From Legionella sp. (lineage in GTDB: Bacteria > Pseudomonadota > Gammaproteobacteria > Legionellales > Legionellaceae), in contig JARLJR010000120.1 in NCBI GenBank assembly GCA_031291095.1, forward strand, positions 1 through 64,000: a DNA stretch of 64,000 bases, in the 5' to 3' direction. The number at the start of each line of letters is the position of its first letter. Position 1 is the stretch's first letter. Shown one piece after another: positions 52,617 through 60,456 of this stretch. The notes under the pieces were generated by a model. The model saw nothing but the letters and a program-made list of their open reading frames with translations. It had not been told where the DNA came from and did not search any database. The position numbers and the translations under genes were made by a program.

Positions 52617-53846
52617 CTAACCAAAATACTTACTTAATACCAGCGCTGCATTTGCCCCACCGAAGGCAAAATGATTCGATAAAGCAATATCAACCATCTT
52701 CGGACGTGCGCTATTTGCCACATAATCCAAATCACAAGCAGGATCAGGAGTATCCAGATTGATTGTTGGTAGCAACAGATTATTTTGCAAACTAAGGGTG
52801 GTGGCTATGATTTCCATTACTCCGGCAGCACCAATCGCATGTCCTGTCATCGATTTCTGTGCAGTTATAGGAATTTCATAGGCTCGCTGGCCAAAAACGG
52901 CTTTAATCGTTTCTGTTTCGATACTGTCATTGAGCGGGGTACCTGTGCCGTGGGCATTGATATAATGTATGTCATTTGCCGATAAGCGGGCATCATCTAA
53001 GGCTGAAAAAATGGCACGTTGTTGGCCTTGAGAATTGGGGGCGGTCACATGAAACGCATCGCAGCTTGCTCCAAATCCGATAATTTCCCCATAAATTTTA
53101 GCGCCGCGAGCTTTTGCTTGCTGCAACTCTTCAAGAATTAAAATCCCGGCACCATCCGCAATAACCATTCCATCCCGGTTAAGATCAAATGGGCTGCATG
53201 CCTTAGCAGGGGTTTCATTTTTAGTGGACATCACTCTTAGTTTACACCAGGCAGCAAGCACTGATTCCCAGAGGAACGAGTCTGTTCCTCCGCAAATAGC
53301 GGTAGATAAGCGGCCGTGAGTTATTTGTTGATAGGCTGCTCCTATCGCTTCAGCAGAAGAAATACAGGCATTGGAAATCGTCGAGTTAGCGCCTCCAATA
53401 CCAAATTCAATCGCAATATAATTTGCAATTGAATTTGGCATGGAGCGTAAGACGGAGAGGGCAGGCATTTTTTTCCATCCCTCAAGGTAAATGGCCTTAT
53501 AAACCTCTTCGGCTTCAGATTGGCCTCCCATGCTGGTGCCGATGTAGGTGCCTGCACTAAATAGTTCATTAGTACTTAAGCCTGCTTGAGCAATTGCATG
53601 GTGGGCGCAATATAAAGCATATTGAGCGGAACGGGGATAGCGTTTGCTTTTATTAAATTGGGGGAGTTCATCTAGGGTAAAATCGGTAATTTCTCCACCA
53701 ATTTGCGTGGGGTAGGGAGATGGGTCGAAGCTTTGGATACGTTTGATTCCACATTCCCCCTGGCTTGCTGCACTCCAAAATGTGTTCAGCCCTGTTCCTA
53801 TGGAAGACGTTATTTCCATTCCGGTTATGACTACCCTCTTTTTCAT
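52617..53846 (-). CDS. Beta-ketoacyl-ACP synthase II (FabF-like)
   Basis: A condensing enzyme of about 409 residues for fatty-acid elongation. The active-site triad is Cys in SNACISSAEAIG, His in INAHGTGTPLND and His in KSMTGHAIGAAGVMEI. N-terminus RVVITGMEITSSIGTG and C-terminus NHFAFGGANAALVLSK are typical. The start at 53846 has GGATTAGGG just before the ATG. There is no fab cluster or acpP next to it, so it is probably a secondary copy, perhaps for special acyl chains. Confidence 0.92.
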   Translation of the reverse strand: MKKRVVITGMEITSSIGTGLNTFWSAASQGECGIKRIQSFDPSPYPTQIGGEITDFTLDELPQFNKSKRYPRSAQYALYCAHHAIAQAGLSTNELFSAGTYIGTSMGGQSEAEEVYKAIYLEGWKKMPALSVLRSMPNSIANYIAIEFGIGGANSTISNACISSAEAIGAAYQQITHGRLSTAICGGTDSFLWESVLAAWCKLRVMSTKNETPAKACSPFDLNRDGMVIADGAGILILEELQQAKARGAKIYGEIIGFGASCDAFHVTAPNSQGQQRAIFSALDDARLSANDIHYINAHGTGTPLNDSIETETIKAVFGQRAYEIPITAQKSMTGHAIGAAGVMEIIATTLSLQNNLLLPTINLDTPDPACDLDYVANSARPKMVDIALSNHFAFGGANAALVLSKYFG

Positions 53847-54004
53847 CCCTAATCCTTTTATAATGAAGCAATTTTTCAAGCTAATACTAAAGGGGGGGAG
53901 AAAACTCTGTCAAGAACTTCATTTCTTAATATTACCTTAATGCTTTTAGTGTAGCATTACGCTCCATAAAACATCGAATAATACGATCTGTTAGGAACAT
54001 AGTT

Positions 54005-54322
54005 ATGTCGGCAACTAGTACATTAACTGAATTTTATGGCTCTTTTTTTTCCACGTGTGCTCATATAGCAAGAGGCCCTTATACATTAATTACGGAAGCG
54101 TTTATTGGTCTTGACCCCGAACCTGAGGACTATATTTTGGGGCTGGCGGCATGCATTATATTCTCCACCATACTGCCAATTTTACCGCAAATGCTAATGG
54201 TTTCTTTTGGTATTGCATGCTGTTTAGCAATCGGTGCATTATTGAGTATGCCGATTACTTATTCTGTTGCGGCGTATGCTGATGCACAGGAGAACAATGA
54301 GCCCTCTTTACATCGATTTTAA
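54005..54322 (+). CDS. Small membrane protein, unknown function
   Basis: A 105-residue protein with two or three hydrophobic helices (LGLAACIIFSTILPILPQML, VSFGIACCLAIGALLSMPIT) after an N-terminal 40 residues with amphipathic character (FYGSFFSTCAHIARGPYTLI). The tail is polar (AYADAQENNEPSLHRF). No family is recognised; Legionella-specific small membrane proteins of this sort exist. Confidence 0.6.
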   Translation: MSATSTLTEFYGSFFSTCAHIARGPYTLITEAFIGLDPEPEDYILGLAACIIFSTILPILPQMLMVSFGIACCLAIGALLSMPITYSVAAYADAQENNEPSLHRF

Positions 54323-54342
54323 TTTCTTTGGGTTGTCCGCAA

Positions 54343-55233
54343 TTAACTTGCGGCACTCATTGGATTGGAAATTTGTTTTTGTAATTGGCCTACTTCAATC
54401 ATCCAATAATCACAAGCATTTTGAGTTAAAAAGCCCAAACGTGTGTATAAGTTAAGGGCTTTCTGATTATGGGTTTCGACATCAAGATTTAAATCAGGTT
54501 TACCTTCACTTAATGCGTAGTTGATGCAGTAGGTAATCAGCGCTGTTCCTAATCCATGGCCTTGTTTTTCTGGGAACACCGCAATATCCGAAAGCGTTGC
54601 CCCATGTTGTTGCCAACGCAAATGGGCTTTGCCAATGAGTTGATTATGTTCAAAAGCCAAAATAATCTGATAATTACGCTCACTCAATATATGCTGAAAA
54701 CGTGGTTCAAGTTCGGCATGCGTTTTATAAAAACAGGCCTCATCTAACAAACACAATTGTGGAATATCATCTATAGTGGCAGTACGAAAGGTGAGTTGCT
54801 TTTTATGATCCAATAAGGGACTCAAATTGTGCCGTTCCATATAGTATTCACTATGGCGGTATAAAAAGCCCTGTGTGGGTAGCCAGCGTTCGTTGATATG
54901 GGCTGGGCATGAAAAAATCACCTTCGGATAGTTATGTTCTTGCACTATAGGTAAAATATGGCGCAGTAACTGTTTCGCAATGCCTTTGCGTCGAGCTTCT
55001 GGATGCACCAACAATGCGATTTCTACCGCATCTTCATAGAAAAAATAGACACTGACAAAACCAAGTAATTGTTCATTTTCATAGTAGAGGGCGATCGTAG
55101 GCAAGGTTCGGCGCTGGACCAATAAATGCGTATAAACATTAGGAACACTGCCGTCGACAGTCTTACAGATGCTTTTTAGCTGTTCCAAATCATGGAGCTG
55201 CTTTTCATTCAATTGATTGGTTGTGCTAATCAT
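54343..55233 (-). CDS. Double-domain GNAT acetyltransferase
   Basis: A 296-residue protein with two GNAT domains. The first has ALLVHPEARRKGIAKQLLRHIL and the second ATLSDIAVFPEKQGHGLGTALITYCI; both keep the R/Q-x2-G-x-G/A acetyl-CoA loop. The late segment VETHNQKALNLYTRLGFL is typical of MshD/RimI-type tandem enzymes. The substrate is not inferable. Confidence 0.9.
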   Translation of the reverse strand: MISTTNQLNEKQLHDLEQLKSICKTVDGSVPNVYTHLLVQRRTLPTIALYYENEQLLGFVSVYFFYEDAVEIALLVHPEARRKGIAKQLLRHILPIVQEHNYPKVIFSCPAHINERWLPTQGFLYRHSEYYMERHNLSPLLDHKKQLTFRTATIDDIPQLCLLDEACFYKTHAELEPRFQHILSERNYQIILAFEHNQLIGKAHLRWQQHGATLSDIAVFPEKQGHGLGTALITYCINYALSEGKPDLNLDVETHNQKALNLYTRLGFLTQNACDYWMIEVGQLQKQISNPMSAAS

Positions 55234-55377
55234 GGTTATTTAAATTTATTTAGTTTTTTTAAAGAATAGCATATTGTTCAGATTTTGTAGCATGTAATCA
55301 TGTAGTGGAATCCAGGAGCGGTGCTTGATTTGAGCGCTGATCCCGGGTAATGACAGCGCCTAATACGACTACAAACA

Positions 55378-56184
55378 TTAAAAATGTAGATTTAACACCG
55401 CTACGACAATTTCCATAATAATTAACACGATAATGATGATTTCAAGATTATGGCCATGGCGGTTATCTAAATAGCCATTAAACATTTCAAAAATTTCATT
55501 CAAAGTATCGAGGCGGTGGTTAATTGCATTAACACGCCGTTGAATATGTAAATAACGCTCAAGCATGGAAAAGTGTTGCTCTAAAGTGGGATGTTGCCAA
55601 AAATATTTGGGATGATAAAGGAAATTACTAATTAAATTCATCTCACTTTTCGCACCTAGAATTTCGCCAATAATTTGCTGGATTTGATTACGACTGATTT
55701 CCATTTCACCGGTATGGGACAGGTTTAGGATCATTGGATTATATTTTTCAATGAGCGCATCAATAATGGTCTCAAAATATTGTAATTTCACCGATTGTGA
55801 AAAGCCATAAGAAAGACTTAGTTTCAATTCATCACTATCATCTTCAATCGTCAGACAATCTACATCAAAAAAATCGTGAGGTTCTATCGTCGTTTTTTCA
55901 CCCGCTTGGAAATGAAACTCATCATGGACCGACATAGTGACGGGCTTATCCTGCAATTGTTTAATCGTATTTAAATAATCATTAATTTGATAACGTTTAA
56001 CCCCCCAAGAAACTACGGTTCCATTTTTGAATACGTAGATTGTATGATTTTGATTCGTGTTCGAGGTGAGTTTGACGACATCACGCGTTTTTAATGAAGA
56101 AAATTCAGAGGGAGAATTTTTAAAATAGGCATCAATACGTGATAAATCAATTGATTTGGCGATACAAAAGCTTAGACATTCCAT
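55378..56184 (-). CDS. DUF155 (RMD1/Sif2-type) membrane protein
   Basis: A 268-residue protein of the family that includes yeast Rmd1/Sif2 and human RMND1 of mitochondria. The DUF155 core includes YVFKNGTVVSWGVKR and AISYGFSQSVKLQYFE-like sequence (here LSYGFSQSVKLQYFETIIDALI), then SHTGEMEISRNQIQQIIGEILGAKSEMNLISNFLYHPKYFWQHPTLE and HRLDTLNEIFEMFNGYLDNRHGHNLEIIIIVLI. A C-terminal membrane helix (LEIIIIVLIIMEIVVAVL) anchors it. The bacterial function is unknown. Confidence 0.88.
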   Translation of the reverse strand: MECLSFCIAKSIDLSRIDAYFKNSPSEFSSLKTRDVVKLTSNTNQNHTIYVFKNGTVVSWGVKRYQINDYLNTIKQLQDKPVTMSVHDEFHFQAGEKTTIEPHDFFDVDCLTIEDDSDELKLSLSYGFSQSVKLQYFETIIDALIEKYNPMILNLSHTGEMEISRNQIQQIIGEILGAKSEMNLISNFLYHPKYFWQHPTLEQHFSMLERYLHIQRRVNAINHRLDTLNEIFEMFNGYLDNRHGHNLEIIIIVLIIMEIVVAVLNLHF

Positions 56185-56371
56185 GATAGTAGTAACCTAC
56201 GGTATAAAAAATGGTGTTCGCTAATCGAGCAGCAGAACATAAGTTAACGAGCGTTCTGCATAATTATACAATAATTTGGGTATTGGGCTCAAATTTTGTT
56301 GCATCACTGGGCAGGAGAGGGGTGAGAAAAGTTGGGCTTCACATGTTCCACCCAACTTTGCTGTCATATCA

Positions 56372-56644
56372 CTATGACTCGCTATCAGCAGTTTCGCGAC
56401 TACTATAAGCTTTTTTCCGATCAGTTGCACCACTTAACCACTGTGGGCAAACTTCCAAAATCGAAGCAATCTTATCCAGTTGGTCCTTTTCTGGAAGAAT
56501 GTGTCCAAAGATTAGAGAGTTTGCCAAATGGCGAGATATCTCAAATACTTTAGATACTGCTTTGATTTTTTCCGATAACTCTTCGGGAAAACCTAAAGTA
56601 GCTAATTCGCGATTGAACCGTTGCGAAAATACTTTACTGTTCAT
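56372..56644 (-). CDS. Small HTH (phage-repressor-like) DNA-binding protein
   Basis: A protein of about 90 residues. The pattern FNRELATLGFPEELSEKIKAVSKVFEISRHLANSLIFGHILPEKDQLDKIASILEVCPQWLSG resembles XRE/CI-type helix-turn-helix domains with the terminal WLSG of phage repressors; the helix-turn-helix is less canonical than usual. ATG 56644 is chosen because GGAG lies eight bases upstream. A possible local target is the palindrome at 56880-56895 ahead of the divergent effector candidate, but this is inference. Confidence 0.7.
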   Translation of the reverse strand: MNSKVFSQRFNRELATLGFPEELSEKIKAVSKVFEISRHLANSLIFGHILPEKDQLDKIASILEVCPQWLSGATDRKKAYSSRETADSES

Positions 56645-56879
56645 TTTCTCACTCCGTGAAAAAAACAATACCCAGCATTACGCAAATCAAATGCTGTCCT
56701 CACACTGATCTATCAATCCTTGAACCAGCATCAAAGAGTTATAACTCATTTTTTTTTAATCGCAAAGTATTTTTTAAATTGAAATCAAACGCTTATCAGC
56801 AACTTGTCATTATGCTAAGTAGTTGAGCATGTACAAACTAATAACAGAAATACATTTCTGATTGTTTTTTAGCCAGAGG

Positions 56880-56911
56880 GGGTTTTGAAAAACCCTAGTT
56901 TAGTTTATAAT
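56880..56911 (+). promoter_or_regulatory. Promoter with overlapping palindrome before the kinase-like gene
   Basis: TATAAT at 56906-56911 is a perfect -10. The likely -35 (TTTTGA or TTTGAA around 56883-56889) lies inside the inverted repeat GGGTTTT-GA-AAAACCC (56880-56895). A protein bound there would block the polymerase, so the repeat is a candidate operator. The start codon is 35 bases downstream. Confidence 0.55.
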
Positions 56912-56945
56912 ATGAGCATAGTGACTTGTTAATTTTCTTTCTATT

Positions 56946-59318
56946 ATGCAGATACTCGCAATTTTAGGTTTCAGTAAGGCAGGCGCTCATGTAAGTGCTC
57001 ATGAAGCTCATTTTGGTACCATCGCGTATAACGAGAAAGGACAGGCGCGACACGTTATATTCAAAAAAAATAAACATCCCGGGCGATTAGGAGAGCAAGC
57101 TTCAGAATTAGAAGCCTGTTTTACCGCGGTCGCTAATGCAATCGCAGCGCCACAACGCAACTTAGAGCAAGAAATTGTGCGCTATAAGCAAGGCAATATA
57201 GCGGGTGTTTGTGCAGAACATGCTGCCCATGCCTTACTGCGTTTGCGTGCAGCGAACAAAGATATGGTTTTTTTGCAGGCAAACCAGAAATTTACCTCAA
57301 GTGCTGAGGTGAGTGATGCTGAGTTTCACGCCTGGATTGAAAGTCATAAACCGATTGCAACTGAGGTAAGTGATGCTGAGTTCATGGCTTGGGCTTACGG
57401 TCCTGATACCGGCTTACGAAACCCTATGCCGAAAAAAGAGGCTGGAGGGGATGGTGACTCCCCAAAAACGATAAATAAATGGGAAGAATTCAAAGCCATT
57501 CATGATGCTCAAGAGGCCTTAGAGAAGTTTGGTATCGGTTATTTTCAGCGTTTGCGAGATTATTGGCAAGAGCGTCACGATGTCGCTGTAGCCTCGATGG
57601 GCCCATTGGACGAACAAGCTATTTTAGCGTGTTCTCAGCATGTGCAATTATTGCTGGAAGAGAACCAGCCTCTCGATCTGAATCAGGTGCCGGCTAACCT
57701 ACGTGATCAGCACGATTTATTGTCTATGATTTATGAGTGGGAATCCTTAAAGCGAAAATGTGATGATCAATTTTTAGCAAATGTGCAGCAAGAGTTTGAT
57801 ATTTCTAACCTTGGCGTGGGCAAGGGATTTAATTTCCTTGATAAACTGCCGCAGAACTTTTTTGCAAAATTATTGGCTGAAAAAAATAAAGGAAACATCG
57901 CAATCGATATGGATTCTTTGGCGGATGTATTTACCACTGCCTATGGACTTGAAGAGGATGATTTACACAAGGGGAACATTGGTTATTATGTAACCTTGGA
58001 AGATAATAAGCCCTGTTTCCACTTTTTTAAAATCGATCATGACCTCATGTTTAGCGATAAAATGATGTCAACTCGCAGTGCTCGCCTCGCGAACTTAACC
58101 TATACCGGAAAAGAATTTCGTATTAATGCTGCTGATTTACAGGGATTTCCTGATTTACGTCATTCAGGAAACCATTATTGGCCAACAAAACGAGCGTTTT
58201 TTGTTGCTGGAGATAAAGCCTACCAAAGCCTCCAAGACCGACTTGCTTATCAATCACTAAAGCATGATCCTGATTTTGATTTAGCAAAATGGCAACGTTT
58301 CTTAAAGCAGGCTGTCATCCCTACCGAACTTATTGCTAAAGGGCTGAAAAAGACTTTAGATGATGCACCGAATAAGGCTGAAGCCAAAAGCACTTTGGCT
58401 ATGGTGCAACGAGCAACAAGCTCACGATTTAGTGAATTGCGAGTAGCTTTAGTGGAAGTACCTGAATTTAGAAAATTTATTCTGGAAAATCAGCCTGCAG
58501 CAGAAAAATTCATTCTTAAGGAATTGCAACAATATGCCACGAGCTTAGGTTGCACTAATGACGAAATTAATGCGTACCGAGAAGAGGTAAGCGACTCGTT
58601 AAAATCAATCGTCATGGCCAGTACGGTCAGTGCCTCTGATACGGCTACAGCTTTGCATACGGCGGTTATTACTCAAGCCTATCGTTGCTTTGAAACTAGT
58701 GAGTATTTTTCTTCCGATTTGAATAATAAAGATCGTCAAGGCTTAACGGCTTTAGATTGGGCTATCACTTACTATGAAATTTATGCAGACAACGTAAAGG
58801 CGAAAGCCGGTACGGATGAGCAATATGAATATAATCAACGCATGCGTACTTATTATGCGGATGTAATTTGTGATTTAACTCGATATAAGGCAGTGTACAC
58901 CTCAAAAACATACGAGGAATTCCAGAAGTTGCTTGCCGAAGCAAAGCAAACAAGTTCTTTGAGTTTGCAACCACTTGTAACCTCCTTAGCTGAATACAAA
59001 GAAGAGTTGGAAAATATTCGTAGTCAACCAATGAGTACGTTAAAGCATGACAAAATGTGTGCTCTAGAGCTTTTGAATCGAGCGCACTTAACTAAAGAAG
59101 AGCTATTACAATTAAAAGAAGAGTTAAAACCAACAGAGCCTGAAGGGGCATTGAAATTTATTAAAGAATTGCGTTCAGATATTTGGATTGTGAAATACAT
59201 CCGAGGTGCTTATGGCACCACGGCAACCTCAAGAGATATGCTTCGTTGTATCGATAGTAAAATAGCGGCTCTGGATAGACGTGAAGAATTAGATGATGCC
59301 CTGAAACCAGCACTCTAA
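56946..59318 (+). CDS. Kinase-like effector candidate with ankyrin-like segment
   Basis: A 790-residue protein unlike housekeeping genes and probably a Dot/Icm effector. The N-terminus has a lobe-like pattern: RHVIFKK (Lys near 40) and GEQASELEACFTAVANA (Glu in a helix), as in phosphotransferase N-lobes. Much later a D-x-H-x2-N motif (DLHKGN, 339-344) and an acidic KIDHD (362-366) fit a kinase catalytic loop and metal site. A short tandem repeat EVSDAEFxAW lies at 121-149. Residues 594-615 (NNKDRQGLTALDWAITYYE) look like an ankyrin repeat. The C-terminal part is helical and charged. The Legionella effector kinase LegA5/AnkK has a comparable combination, but identity with it is not claimed. 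Confidence 0.65.
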   Translation: MQILAILGFSKAGAHVSAHEAHFGTIAYNEKGQARHVIFKKNKHPGRLGEQASELEACFTAVANAIAAPQRNLEQEIVRYKQGNIAGVCAEHAAHALLRLRAANKDMVFLQANQKFTSSAEVSDAEFHAWIESHKPIATEVSDAEFMAWAYGPDTGLRNPMPKKEAGGDGDSPKTINKWEEFKAIHDAQEALEKFGIGYFQRLRDYWQERHDVAVASMGPLDEQAILACSQHVQLLLEENQPLDLNQVPANLRDQHDLLSMIYEWESLKRKCDDQFLANVQQEFDISNLGVGKGFNFLDKLPQNFFAKLLAEKNKGNIAIDMDSLADVFTTAYGLEEDDLHKGNIGYYVTLEDNKPCFHFFKIDHDLMFSDKMMSTRSARLANLTYTGKEFRINAADLQGFPDLRHSGNHYWPTKRAFFVAGDKAYQSLQDRLAYQSLKHDPDFDLAKWQRFLKQAVIPTELIAKGLKKTLDDAPNKAEAKSTLAMVQRATSSRFSELRVALVEVPEFRKFILENQPAAEKFILKELQQYATSLGCTNDEINAYREEVSDSLKSIVMASTVSASDTATALHTAVITQAYRCFETSEYFSSDLNNKDRQGLTALDWAITYYEIYADNVKAKAGTDEQYEYNQRMRTYYADVICDLTRYKAVYTSKTYEEFQKLLAEAKQTSSLSLQPLVTSLAEYKEELENIRSQPMSTLKHDKMCALELLNRAHLTKEELLQLKEELKPTEPEGALKFIKELRSDIWIVKYIRGAYGTTATSRDMLRCIDSKIAALDRREELDDALKPAL

Positions 59319-59393
59319 TTCATCGGAAAAAGTTGAGTTTGTAAATAGACCCGATATGATACGCAAAACAGAAGCAAATTTCATAGGACATAA

Positions 59394-60269
59394 ATGTTTG
59401 GTGTTAATTCAATCGCGGGTAAAGCTTTTTTTAAAGATGCAAAACCGGATGAACTGTTTGTAACCAGTCGTTTCTTTACTTTGCAAGGGGAAGGCCCTTA
59501 TCGAGGTCATCCCGCCTATTTTATCCGATTGGCTAAATGTAATTTAGCGTGTTCCTTTTGTGATACCTATTTTGATTCTGGGGAATGGCGAAGTTTTTCC
59601 TCCTTATTGGCTGAGGCAGATGAGGTCATCAAGGAATTTTATACGCGTCGCGCGGTCCCTCCTCCTGCATGGGCACAGGGGGCGGCAAAAAAAGTAGTTT
59701 TGGTAATTACAGGCGGTGAGCCTTCATTGCAAAATAATCTGTCCGCTTTTCTTGAGCAAGCACAACCTCATTTTCAATTGCTACAAATTGAATCCAACGG
59801 CACTGCAGTTTTGCCTAATCTCCCAGAGCGGACCACCTTGGTTGTAAGTCCCAAATGCTTAGAGAGTGAGGGAAAAGTAGTTCGTTATCTGGAGCCAAAT
59901 GTAAAAATGTTAGCTCGTGCCGATTGTTTGAAATTTGTGATGTCAGCCCCAGAAGATAAACGCTATAAAGCCTATAGTGAAATACCTATGTGGGCGCATG
60001 CATGGGCTGAAAAAACCAATAAACCCGTTTTTGTTAGTCCTATGAATATTTATAAAAAAGAACCTCAACGAGTAAAAATCATTCGTGATGAAGGACGAGA
60101 TCTGACCATGGCAGAGCGTTCAGAAATTAATGAGGTCATTAGCTTTTGGGAACCGGAGCTTTTAGATTTACAAAAGAATCAACGTAATCATGAATATGCT
60201 GCTGAATATTGCATGCAGCATGGTTTTATTTTGAATTTACAACTGCATTTATTTGCTAGTTTGCCTTAG
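59394..60269 (+). CDS. queE: 7-carboxy-7-deazaguanine synthase
   Basis: A radical-SAM enzyme of queuosine and preQ0 synthesis that contracts the CPH4 ring, 291 residues. The N-terminus has FTLQGEGPYRGHPAYFIRLAKCNLACSFCDTYFDSGEW, in which the Cys triad is C-x3-C-x2-C. SAM-binding VLVITGGEPSLQNN and SNGTAVLP follow, then VVSPKCLESEGK. It is longer than E. coli QueE because of a loop between the cluster and GGEP. No other que genes are adjacent. Confidence 0.9.
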   Translation: MFGVNSIAGKAFFKDAKPDELFVTSRFFTLQGEGPYRGHPAYFIRLAKCNLACSFCDTYFDSGEWRSFSSLLAEADEVIKEFYTRRAVPPPAWAQGAAKKVVLVITGGEPSLQNNLSAFLEQAQPHFQLLQIESNGTAVLPNLPERTTLVVSPKCLESEGKVVRYLEPNVKMLARADCLKFVMSAPEDKRYKAYSEIPMWAHAWAEKTNKPVFVSPMNIYKKEPQRVKIIRDEGRDLTMAERSEINEVISFWEPELLDLQKNQRNHEYAAEYCMQHGFILNLQLHLFASLP

Positions 60270-60337
60270 TGGGCCCTATTCCTTGGCCCAGCAAGGCATC
60301 GAGTCACATCGGAACTCAATGTTGGGCCAGGGTTACA
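60269..60337. repeat. Palindromic intergenic element, family C (degenerate)
   Basis: GTGGGCCCTATTCC...TGGCCCAGCAAGGCATCGAGTCACA and the mirrored CAATGTTGGGCCAGGG. It touches the queE stop codon and is more diverged than the other copies. Confidence 0.75.
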
Positions 60338-60383
60338 ATCTAAAAGTCTTTGCAATATTTCCTTAACTTAATGGCAAAAAATG

Positions 60384-60450
60384 CCGTCATTGCGAACGAA
60401 GTGAAGCAACCCAGGGTTTTGTACTTCGATCTGGATTGCTTCACCTTGTT
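60384..60450. repeat. Palindromic intergenic element, family A (truncated right end)
   Basis: CCGTCATTGCGAACGAAGTG with AAGCAACCCAGGG and a mirrored TGGATTGCTTCACC, after which the outer right arm is missing. It lies in the 3' flank of the hybrid kinase. Confidence 0.78.
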
Positions 60451-60456
60451 TATCAC

